This document shows, one piece after another, positions 24,977 through 35,424 of a DNA stretch of 64,000 nucleotides. Source of the stretch: Capitulum mitella (taxonomy: Eukaryota > Arthropoda > Thecostraca > Pollicipedomorpha > Pollicipedidae); NCBI GenBank assembly GCA_030062745.1, contig CP099839.1, positions 42,705,891-42,769,890 of the forward strand, written 5' to 3'. The position numbers and the translations under genes are program-made. The notes under the pieces were generated by a model that worked only from the letters and a program-made list of their open reading frames with translations, had not been told where the DNA came from and ran no database searches. Within the stretch, counting starts at the first letter, position 1. Each line of letters begins with the position of its first letter.

Positions 24977-25458
24977 GCCGCACCCCAAGGGTGCCGTGCC
25001 ACGGCCAAGTGATATTATTTATTTTTGTTGAGATATTCTTCCGCGTGGTGCTTTGCTGCAGTAGGCCATGACAAAGCAATCCGTGTTGTTTTATTTTTGA
25101 CGTGTCATACGCGAAATGCCAAATATCTGTACATATAACCGCGCTTGAAGTTTATGTGCCGTTATAGTTGCTGAAAGTAGCTTTTACGCATCTAGATCGT
25201 GCATTGAGAATATACCCACTACATCGCAAATACTTTATGGTTTTATGAACTCCGAAAACGCGGATGAATCGATACTATGGATTTCCCTCAACTTAAAAAG
25301 CCAACATGCTGAAGTGAAACACATTGATAAGCTTTCCTATCCATAAGTCTCGGACAACTGACAAGAATAGACGGTTGTGTTATACGTTGGTTCGGATCAT
25401 TCTCCAGATTAGTTTCCCTTGACCTCAAAGAGTGCTGCAGTAAGGTAATATTATCTGT

Positions 25459-25464
25459 AATAAA
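25459..25464 (+). terminator. Candidate FBXL7 polyadenylation signal AATAAA
   Basis: This canonical hexamer lies 483 bp after the FBXL7 stop codon in AT-rich sequence of 3'-UTR character. No other canonical hexamer was noticed between the stop codon and this point. Confidence 0.5.
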
Positions 25465-25844
25465 GTAAGATAATCATCAAAGGTACGGGACTCCAATGAG
25501 AGCCTCTGCCAAGCTGGCGGTGTCTGTGACGACATCAGCATCAACGGAAGACATACATATTTTACTTGCAGACATGAAACAACAAGCGTCCCTGAGGCGA
25601 AAGATCCTGTCAAGATTAAAACCCAGGTTCGGGGATGACTTGAATTTCGCCCCATGCCACGATCCTCCCTCGACCTCAGATCAAACCGTCGGACGGTTTA
25701 TGCTCGTGCGCTGGTCTTAACTACACGAGTCGTCGCCACCCGTGCAAATTAAACCAAAAATACCGGGCATCATGCACGCAAGGCTGTTCAATTAGCAACG
25801 ATCATGCAATGACGTCCACCTCAGATAAAAATGCCCATAGTCAG

Positions 25845-26790
25845 GGACGGAAGTGTTCTTCCCCTCACCCTTGGCATTTCGGTGCCCTTCCTGCCCAAGG
25901 CTGATATAAGCGCCAAATACAAAGCCCTAGCTGCCGAATACCGAAGGGGGCGATGGAGTATAGGCGTCCCGTTGTTTGAAATGCGCCATTTTGACACCAA
26001 GTAGACACCCCTTTGATGGCTTATGGGATACTCGACTGCTAAAAAAACGCCCCTGTGACACCAAGGATGCGCCCATGTGATGTAGTATGGGCTCCACGTC
26101 TCTCCGAAGATCCATGCGACGTCCAGAGGGTGCTCCTGTGATGGTTTATAGGCAACATGTCGAACAAGACGCGTCCCTGCGACATTAAGGAGCAATTCAT
26201 GCGCCACCTCGGAGAAGCCGCCCCTGCGACCTGAGCACGGCGCCGTCATTCAAAAGACGCCCCCGTGACACTAAGGAGGTGCCTTTGCGTTGGAGTATGA
26301 GCACCCTGTTGTTCAAAAGGCGCCCCTTGACATGAGGCAGGCGCCTATGTGATGGTGTCTCGCCATTCACAGCGTAACCCTGTGACACCAGTGACCCTGT
26401 GACCCTGTGACCCTGTGACACCAGGGATGCGCCCTTGTGGTTGTCCCTGTCCTAAAGGTCCTTGTAACATCAAGGGGGTGCCCCTGCGATGGTTTATGGT
26501 TAATCTGTCGATCAAAAGACCTTCCTGAGACACTGCCCCTTACGACATGGTACCTGCCCCCAAAAGACAGAGCATAGTTGCGCTGTCGTTCAAAAGACGT
26601 CCCTGTGACACCAAGGAGGCGCCTTTGTGATGGAGTATGGGCCCCATGACGTTCAAACGACGCTCGGCGACATCCGGTAGCCATCCATGTGATTGGATAT
26701 GGGCGCCCTGTGGTCCAAAAGGCGCTGCTGTGGTGCTAAGAAGGCGCCCTGCGATAGAGTATGGGCGCCTTGTCGTCATGCCTCGCGATC
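25845..26790. repeat. Degenerate about 66-bp tandem repeat
   Basis: Roughly a dozen strongly diverged units recur. Each has a form of 'TGACACCAAGGAGGCGCC', then 'TGTGATGGAGTATGGGC', then 'GTCGTTCAAAAGACGCCCC'. Spacing is about 60-75 bp. A small CCTGTGA/CCCTGTGA run at about 26388-26420 is a local expansion of the same sequence. No coding potential is evident. Confidence 0.7.
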
Positions 26791-27112
26791 CCGTGGGGGA
26801 TGGTCCAGACCCCTCCCCCATTATTCAGGGATTTGAACATTAGATCTATGGCGATGACTGGTGCGAGACGGTCTGACATCCTAACTGGAATCCCCCCGAA
26901 TAATTTTCGGAAACCCCCAGCCATGTTTGTAATTCAAATGCACCCCTAAGACACAAATGCACCCGGTGAAGGACCTGACACCACATTTTTCAAGCTAAGC
27001 TAACGCCATAATGGCATCGAAGAGGCACCGACGTTTTAGTAATAGGCGCCCTTTTGTTAGAATAACGCCCTTTGCTACACAGAGGCACAGAGCCAGACCC
27101 ACAGACGCAACC

Positions 27113-27272
27113 AAAGGAAGGACCGGGAGGTCCGGCCCCCCCCCTCTAATTAGGCCCGATTTTTTGTAAAAACTATGACACATCGTCTTCCCAGCAGGCG
27201 GTTTTTGTATGATTTCAGTTCACACTAGGCTCCGCACACCCTCCCCCATAAGAAAATCCTGGCTGCGCCCCT
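27113..27272 (+). repeat. Short dispersed element, copy A
   Basis: A roughly 160-bp sequence contains the core 'CATCGTCTTCCCAGCAGGCGG' region and ends in 'AAAATCCTGGCTGCGCCCC'. The same block recurs at 30.2 kb (same strand) and 35.6 kb (opposite strand). There is no coding capacity. It is probably a SINE or a non-autonomous DNA element; the class is not determined. Confidence 0.7.
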
Positions 27273-27583
27273 GGCTAGACCTTACGTTCGCACTGATGCT
27301 TGATTCAGTTTTTCACGGACAAATTTTGTCCGTGGATGCAAAGGTCCCCAATCGACAGCGCACGTTACGTTACATGTTACATCAACGTTTCATCGTGAGC
27401 GCTTTTGATAGGACGTTGACGTTATTCCTTAGACGGAGCCCTTGTAACATCGAGGTAACAATCGTAACATAATACACATGTAATGTAATACGCCCATGTA
27501 TATGGCTATTCCAATTTCAGGCGCGAATCGCGACTCGTTTGACACCGTCCGTCGCACACAGCTGAATGCCTCGAGTGATTTAA

Positions 27584-28802
27584 CCCTATTCCCGGAGGGC
27601 TAGACGGTATGGCCGGTTCTCGGCGGGGGGGGGGGGCGGATTCGGCCCCCCCCCTGAAATCTCGAGAACTACACATTCGATTTTATCGCAACAAACGGCA
27701 ATCGATTTGCCATGACGTGAACTGCATTTTTCAACAAAAGAAACTTTGAAAATTTTGAAAGGGGTGGATACAGGGGTGCAAAAATATCGAAATGGGGGTA
27801 CTTTTGGACTTCTTATAACTCTGTTGTTTATGGACCGATTTCAATGAAATTGACATGAATCGAGAGATTATGGATAGGACTTGTACCATGGATACGCACA
27901 TTTGAAATTTTGAGAAAATTCATAGGCATTCACAGGGTTTCAAAAATATGGGGGGATTAGTTTTCCAAAAACTGAATGAAGAAAACAGGTAAAACACTTT
28001 TTTGGCTTCTACGAGTCATGTTATGCTAAACAAGTAAAAGTCGTATTACAATTATTGTATAATGTTAGCACAGGCTTTGCCAGGGACATGAAAAAGGGGG
28101 AACTGTCATGGTCACATGCTCTTTGGACCAACTTATCACCTTTGACTGACTAAATGACCTCCAGTGACCTTGGAGCCACTTGGAATAATCTCGTGTACAT
28201 TAAATATTACATGTAAACGTTTCCATTCATTTGAATTCACTCTATTTCAAAAATTCTATTTTACGGCTGTTGTGGTGCAGGGCACGCGCACTGACATTTT
28301 AGGTCATAGCTCCGTGACCCGACTTGATATCGAGCTGAAAGTTGATGCACAAGTAGAGGGCATCCTTCTACGTCATATGCGTTCTGGGTTTGGCATTTCA
28401 AAAAACAGCACCGAAATTATTACTATGAAATCAAATTTTGACTTTTGACCTTGACCTGATCTTGGAAAGTGATCTCAGATGAACAAAATTGTATTCCCAC
28501 GCTGCCCAACTATCTAGCTATACATCCATATCAGGTTTTAAGTTTTACCTTAGAAACGCTATTTTTGGCAGCCATTTTTCTTTTATCCTCAACAGGGCGA
28601 AAATTGGCCTGAGATGCCTCCCAATAACGTCGTCTGTCTCCGCCCCTGAGCAAAACAGAATTTCGAAAATTCGTCTCAGTACGTAGAAAGAATAGCTAGG
28701 AAAATTCACCAAGTTTCGTGAAGCTGCGTTAAAAACCCTGGAATTGGCAAGCAAAAAACCCGAGGGGGCGGATTCAGCCCCCCCCCCCTGCCGGGAATGG
28801 GG
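27584..28802. mobile_element. Non-autonomous piggyBac-like element with TTAA target duplication
   Basis: The block starts CCCTATTCCCGGAGGG and ends, on the other strand, CCCCATTCCCGGCAGGG, so the termini are inverted repeats differing at only a few positions. Both ends are flanked directly by TTAA (27580-27583 and 28803-28806), the target site of piggyBac transposons, whose termini also begin CCC. Just inside each end is a related G-rich/C-rich box around 'GGGGCGGATTC'. The 1219-bp interior has no transposase-like frame, so the copy would need a transposase supplied elsewhere. Confidence 0.75.
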
Positions 28803-30235
28803 TTAAACGTTAATGTAATCGAGTTTGGCGTCATTCCGGCGCGATTTTGGCGTCCTTTCGGTGCGATTTTCGCGCCCCCATAATGCCGTGTTGGCGCCCC
28901 TAGAAAAATCCCCCTCTCCCTGGCAAAATCCATCCCTGCCTGTATAGTAGCATTGCCGCCCGTGGCCTTGGCTTTTGCGAGTCGTTGCGGTCCGTTTATA
29001 TGAAAGCCGGGGTGCGGAAAATGATTCACACGAGGGTACCAGGGTACTGACCCATCATATCTCAAGATTTGGTGTTGATATTCACTGGCGGATCCAGAGG
29101 AGGGGCCGTCTGGCACACACACCCTTTCGTTGGAAAAGAAACATGCAGTTCCGCCTTTCGGAAGGAAAACCGATTTTTTTCGGAACATTAGAAAATACGT
29201 GTGAATCATTGGGAATGGTGAAACAAAGCGGCACTAATCCGGGGGAATCAACACTGGCGGGTAGGTTAGGTTAGACGGATGCATTTTTAGTCACTCCCTT
29301 AGCCCATGCACTGGATCCTCCCTTGATCCGCTGATATTGCGCAAGGACATGGCTGGAGATCCAGGGACTAGATGGATTGAAGAGTTAGGCCCTATGGCGG
29401 CGGAGCCTCTACAGAGATGGGGGCAAACCATTTCTTTAATTCGTTTTTGTCCATTAAACGCCATATGGTTAATGTTAAATTTAGACCGGAGATAGGGGCA
29501 ACTGCCCCCCCCCCCCCCATAATCCGCCACCTCTGGTTAGTCCGCCATTTTTCGGAGATTTGGCATTAGGTTTATGGCAGTGACTGGAAAGAAACTGTCT
29601 GAAATCCCTTCCCCCTTCGCCAGTATTTCTAGGAAATCCGCAGCCATGAACAGAGGAACAGCCAGAATTCTCTTCAGGGGAGGGGGCTGGAGTTTAGAGA
29701 GAATGAACTCGTCCGAAAACCGTTTGCTGGGTGTATTAAACAAGGGGAAAATGCAGGCCTAAGGGCGCGGCCCTGGCCCCGCTTCCCTCTCTCCCCTCTG
29801 ATTACACCGGTGGCCATGGGCCAGTGGAACTTTATCAAATCATCTGTTCAAGTATTTTAACCTGAAGCACCTGGAGCGGTGGGACGTGATGGGAGGCGTG
29901 ATTTCTACCCCGCTTCTTTCCATGTAACGCCAAACGGCTGATGTTAAATATTGCCCAGGTTTGGGGGTAGCTCTACCTGTCCCTCCTGTTCCACCGCCCC
30001 TCCGAGGCACAGGTAAAACGCAGTGGTCTTTTCCGGGCCCAGTTCTCGCACTAATGGCGTTTAAAATCTCGTTTGTGTAAATGGTTGGTGGCTCCTTCCC
30101 GGGAGTTCTTTGACTGAGGGAAGTTTTTTTAATCTTTAGCACCCATTCAGCCTCCAGGCTCCCTTCCATACATTGATCAACCACTCCTGGAGGACATGGC
30201 GTCCTTTACAGGTAAGCACTGACGCAGCCGGCGAG

Positions 30236-30388
30236 AGGCCGACGGCCCGGACCCCCTTCCCTTTAGGCCCGCATTTTCGTGAAAATCATTGCACATCGTC
30301 TTCCCAGCAGGCGGTTTACGTAAGATTTCAGTTCACGATGAGCTCCGCCCCCCTTCCCCCAAGAAAATCATGGCTGCGCCCCTGCAGG
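30236..30388 (+). repeat. Short dispersed element, copy B
   Basis: Same family and orientation as the copy at 27.1-27.3 kb. It shares the core around 'CATCGTCTTCCCAGCAGGCGG' and the terminal 'AAAATCATGGCTGCGCCCC'. Confidence 0.7.
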
Positions 30389-30389
30389 T

Positions 30390-31640
30390 AAGCCCTCTCG
30401 TACAGTCCAGGTAATTCTGAAATGTCTGGCGCCCCATGCAGGCCAGACGTCCCCTCTTCCAATCTAATCTAAAGATTGGATGCCTCTTGATAATTTGGTT
30501 CCCCTCACAGAATAGCACGTCTACGATTCAGGCATCCCATACAGGTAAGACGCCCCGTTACAGATTAAGCTCTCCTCGGAAGCTCGACGCCCCTGGCGGG
30601 TGAGGCATCCCTTACACATCAGGTGTCCCTCGAGGGTCCAGCACTCTTGACCAGCGAGGCGCCCGTGCACATCAGGCACTCCTCATAAATTTGGCGCCGC
30701 CTTTACAGACTGGGAGCCCGTATGGGACACATCAAAGACCAGACACGCCTGCGATACAGCCGTCCCTTACAGGCCAGGCGCCCCCGTACAGGTCAGGCGC
30801 CTCTCGTGGCAGGCACGTAGCCGGGAGATTCCTCAGGGAGAGGCGAAATGTCAAATTTTGTGACATGCCACCGGTATATGATGAAATTTGTACGAAAAGC
30901 AGCAATTTTAAGTAACTTACATCATATTTAACACACAGGAAAACATGAAATGTTTGCTTTTGCAACGTATATATGATAGTATTACGTATTCCTGCGAAAT
31001 CACGATATATCTAATGCAATTCGCTTGGCTCTGGGGGGCCATGACCCCCATGCCCCCCTTGGCTACGTCCTGTCTCGGAGGCTCGGCGCAGGGATGCAGC
31101 CAATTGGCTACATCCAATTACCCAGTTGGCCAATTGGCCATGGCCTCCTCCCTTAAGGGGGCCCATGGTGTCATGCCCCCCTGAGCCAAGGGGTCTGCGC
31201 TAGATATATAGCTATTTCGCAGGATACGGAATGGTGATCACATATATGTTGCAAAAGCAAACATCATATGTATTCCTGTGGGTTAAATATGAGGTCAGTT
31301 ACGTAAAATCGCTGTTTTTTCTACAGATTTCGTCCTTCGAATGTCATACGACAAAGTTTGGCATCTGCCCCCCCCCCCCGAGGAAAATCCTGGTACGTGC
31401 CTGGTTCATCGCCCTTGGCAAAAAAGGCGCCCTGCAGATATCAGGCGCCCCTCATATATTTCGTGTCCCTTCTCCAAGCTAGGCGCTTGTACGAGACACT
31501 TCACAAACCAGACCCGTCTACGATGGAGGCGCTCCTTCAGGCCAAACGCCGCCCCCCTCCCCTCTACAGATCAGGCACACATCATGTATTTGGTGTCCCA
31601 TGTACAGACCAGGCACCCGTAAAGGGACTCGTGCACCTGA
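30390..31640. repeat. Degenerate short tandem repeat (about 19-20 bp) with interruptions
   Basis: Recurring pieces such as 'CCTTACAGGCCAGGCGCCC' and 'CGTACAGGTCAGGCGCC' repeat at roughly 19-20-bp spacing with heavy divergence. AT-rich inserts interrupt the array at about 30.85-31.02 and 31.2-31.35 kb; both inserts share a stretch around 'TATGTTGCAAAAGCAAACAT', one copy being inverted. No gene is seen. Confidence 0.55.
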
Positions 31641-31748
31641 CTAAATAAAAATGCATTGATATATGTGCTTTTAAACCAGTGAATATGTACGTATCACGGC
31701 AGTGCTGGAGATCGGCGCCCCACTTGGAGGCTGGCGTCCCTGGACGAC

Positions 31749-32135
31749 AGTGGCGGATCCAGCATTTCTTCAGGGGGGGGGGGGGCGAATGGTCAGGCCG
31801 GCCCCGCTACCGGCCGGTCCCCATTTTTTTCTCTTCATATATGAAAATTTAATTTTGCTTTGGTTGGGTTTGGGCTGAAATATTTGATAGTTTTTCTTAC
31901 GAAAAAATTTAATGAAATAAGATGAGAAATGAAATGAAATGAGAAAAACTGATGAAAAATTTGTTGAAATGTTGCGTTTTTTTCTCCACGTTAAGTACCC
32001 GAAAAAAATGCGTGCGCCAACTAATTTGGGAAAATTTTGCGTTTTGTACCCTTACGAAATGGTCAAAATATGACAACAATGGAATTTTAGGCGGTTCTGT
32101 ATGTTTGTATCTGGCCCAGAAGCCCTCTGCCCCTC
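31749..32135 (+). repeat. Dispersed repeat, about 0.3-0.4 kb, copy 1
   Basis: It starts with 'GTGGCGGATCCAGCATTT' and a poly-G run and continues through '…ATATGAAAA…'. It ends near 'GGAATTTTAGGCGGTTCTG'. It aligns by eye with 32.46-32.77 kb in the same orientation, so this is a direct repeat of an interspersed element. No coding frame is convincing. Confidence 0.6.
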
Positions 32136-32216
32136 GCAACTTGTGGAAACGTTTTGCTAGTTTTTTGGTAGTTTCGGGCCCCCTGCCGTGTCAGAGTTCT
32201 ATGGTGGTCTCAGTTT

Positions 32217-32238
32217 TATTTATTTATTTATTTATTTA
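32217..32238. repeat. (TTTA)n microsatellite
   Basis: A run of about five TTTA/TTAT units. A separate TA-rich run (GGTATATATATACGG) follows at about 32331-32355. Confidence 0.85.
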
Positions 32239-32459
32239 CGTCGTGGAATCATCCTCCTAAACATGACAAGGCCACAGGGGCTATTCTCGGTCCCGAGTCA
32301 ACACACGGTACAAGAGGTACAAGAGGACGGTATATATATACGGTATATATACGGTACAAGAGGAAAGACACACACACGGTGTCAGGGGCGTAGCCAGTAT
32401 TCCGTCCGGTGGTGGGGCCAAATCGGATCAAGAGGGCCCTCGTAACCAATGGTGGCCCT

Positions 32460-32768
32460 CGCCATGCACGGATCCAGGATTTTGCTAAGGCGGAATTGGG
32501 GAGGGGTGGAGGCGAAGGTTAGCGCGGGGCCCCCATTTTTTGCCCTTGAGATATGAAAAATGACGTAGTTTTGTTTTTTTGGCATATAAAATAACCGAAA
32601 AAAAATCAAACGCGTAACCTTATTTGAGACAATTCTGTGTTTTGTTCTCAAACAAAGTGGCGGAAATATGACAAAAAACGGCGTGATTTTAGGCGGTTCC
32701 GCCCCTCCCTCCATTTGAAATGTGGTGCCTATACCTGGTCCAGGAGCACGTCTGTCCCCCTCCCCCAT
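32460..32768 (+). repeat. Dispersed repeat, about 0.3 kb, copy 2
   Basis: Diverged direct copy of the element at 31.75-32.13 kb. It shares the 'GGATCCAGGATTTTG' start, the 'GAGATATGAAAAATGA' segment and the 'GATTTTAGGCGGTTCCG' end region. Confidence 0.6.
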
Positions 32769-32879
32769 CCAGTAGCTTCTGGGGATTTTTGTCAGCCTAG
32801 TTTAGGTTCCCTCTTGCAGTTACAGGGACACTTGGTGGTCTCGGGCTGTCTGCCGTGCCAGGACCCTCTAGTGGTCTCA

Positions 32880-34450
32880 GGTGTAACTGTAAAACGTTTC
32901 ACAGTTTCACGTGTCCCGCGGGACGTCTCAGGCGCTCCTTTGGCAGTTTTAGGAGCACCTCGGGCAGTCTCAGGGACCCATCTCGCAATTTCAGAGCGCT
33001 TAAGCCATCTCAGGCTCCCTTCTATCGTTCCTGGAACATTTTTGCCGTCTAAGGAGCCCCTTAGGCAATAAAAGAACCCACTTTAAGTCTTCCTCTGCCG
33101 TGACAGAGATGCCTTTGGCAATCCTCTAGGTCCTTTGGCCGTTTCAGGAGCAGTCTGGACGTCTCAAGGTCTAGTAGTTTCAGGGGCCCCTCTGGTCGTC
33201 TCAGGGACACCTATTGCTAGAGACTTTTAGTTAGCAATCTCAAAAGTCCTTCTCTAGCAGTCTCAGTGGACCCTCTGTGGTCTTGGGTATCCCTCTTATC
33301 GTCTCTGGGAAACATTTTTGCCATCTCAGGGGCCCTCTGGCAGTAACAAAAAAAACTTTTGGCAATTTCAGGGCTCCTGTGCAGCGCCATAGGCCTTCTG
33401 AACGTCTCCAGTGGTCCCATGGCTGTATCAGGGGTCTTCCTCTGTTACATGAGGTATATCTGGCAGTCTTTTAGGAACCCTCTAATCGTCACAAGAGGCT
33501 TTTGTTGGCGCTTCAGGGGCCTCACTGGCAGTCTCAGGGAGACCTTGCCCCTGTCCGGAGCCGCTTATTACACTCGGGGACCCTCTGGCCGTCCGGCGTC
33601 CCCATAAAACCCAAATACCGTCTCAGAGACTCTCCTATCGTCTTTGCCTCGCAGGGGCCCTGCGACTTTTTTGGCGGTCTTAGGAGTCATCTGCGGTGTA
33701 CGGGCCCATCTTGCTGTCTAGAAACTACTTGACCTTCCCGGGAGCCCCTGGTATCATCAAGAACCTCTCAAGGTTTCAAAAAGGCCAGTGTAGCCCATTT
33801 GTGGCTTCTCTAGAGGTTGAGAAGGTCACCGACAAATCCCCGATCAGGGAGCCCCTCTGGCTGGTCAGGGTCTCGTTATGCCGTGCTAAGCACCCTCTTA
33901 AGTTCTTTCCGTCTCAGGTGTCTCTCTTGCAATTTCAGCGGTTTCATGGGCCCTTTGCTGTGTTGGCCCCCTTACCGTCCCAGAGGCCCTTGAAAATTTC
34001 AAAGGCCCTTCTTTCCATCTTAGGGGCCATCTTACCGTGTCAGGGTCTTATTAACCCTCCAGGAGGCCCTCTGACTACATCAAGAACCTTCAGCTTGTCA
34101 CTCACTGAGGCCCCCTAGGGATTCAGTCCTCATCTTGGCCGTCTCAGGGACCCTATGAGCCATCTGGCGGTCTCAGGGACGCTCTGCCATGTTGGGGCCC
34201 TGTTGTGGTCTCAGGGGCCTTTTGGAAGATTCAAGGGCTTCCTATGCGTCTCAGAGGCCATCTAACCCTCCAGGAGGCCTCCCTGACTGCATCAGGAGCA
34301 TGCCAGGGTCTAATAGAGACTCCGCGAAGCTCATAAGGGGCCCCTTCGGGGATTCTTTTAAGTCTGACAGGGGCCCCGTCTCAGGCCTCAGGGGGAGGGG
34401 GCGATTTCCCCAATTGCTCCCCCTTTGGATTGGCGCCTGGCCCTCGTAAT
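32880..34450. repeat. Degenerate about 21-bp minisatellite, copy 1 of a segmental duplication
   Basis: The sequence is a decayed tandem array whose unit resembles 'CTTTGGCAGTCTCAGGGACCC'. The order of recognisable variants here is repeated at 35.43-37.69 kb, including 'TCTCAGGCGCTCCTTTGGCA', 'CTGCCGTGACAGAG', 'TCTGAACGTCTCC' and 'CATCTTAGGGGCCATCTTACC'. The whole block was therefore duplicated after the array had already diverged. It has no coding character. Confidence 0.65.
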
Positions 34451-35424
34451 CAGTGGGGCCCCATGTGGTTAAAATTACTGTCGGTTTGCAAAGCGAGCCC
34501 GCTGAAATGTGAAGGGGTCCCATGCTCGCCTGTAAAGACGTTCCTGCCGACCTGGCGGGTGCCTCTTACAAATCGACAGGGACGTCTTTACAGGAATAGC
34601 AGGGTCCCCTGAATGGACCGTTAGGGGATCCCTGTTAGCCAGGGGGTCACTGCCTGTCTGCAGAGGGCACCCTATCCGCCTGTAAAGGGCCCCTGTCGAC
34701 CTCTGGAGGCAGGGGCAGGGTCCTTCTTCCAGACCAAAAGGAAGTCCCTTCAGAGGCTGACAGGGGCGCTTTATGGGCCAACAGGGGGCCCTCCCAAGAC
34801 AAGCAGTGAACTCCCCTACCAGCTAACAGGAGCCCCTAAACGCCCATTCAGATCACGGGCCTCTCTTCAGCCTCTCTTCAGCTAGCTCACAAAGCCTTGT
34901 TGTATATTCGGAGTACGTTCTCTCTAGGTTCGTAGGCATTCTTTAATGCTAAAATATTCTTATTTTGCTTTGTCTGTTTCGGACAGTGTAAGACGCCCTG
35001 CGAAAGCCTTACACTATCCAAAGAATTGGGCCTTCGACACCAGGGGGCCCGCTCGACCTCCAGGAGGGCCATGGCCCCTTTGGCCCCACCTTGGCTACGC
35101 CACTGCACAATGCACTCGTTCCACATGTCAAGCTAACTTTGTAAAAAAAGAAAACGTTAAAAGAATAGGTTGTCACGAACGTTTGTCAGATGTCGCAATA
35201 AAGTGCTGCTTCAGTCTGCCTCTGAACAGTTGAAAAGACATGTCAGCGGCGTCTGGAGGCAATGTGTTGAACAACGAGGCGACGCGGTATACGAATTGCC
35301 TCTTTCCGGTCATCGAACCACGGATGCGAGGCAGGCTGAGCAGGCGGTCCTGCCTGGTATGTCTTGCTTGATCCACCCGTTCGCTGTTCAGACAAAACGA
35401 TGGCCTGTTCCTTTTTAGTTTTAC

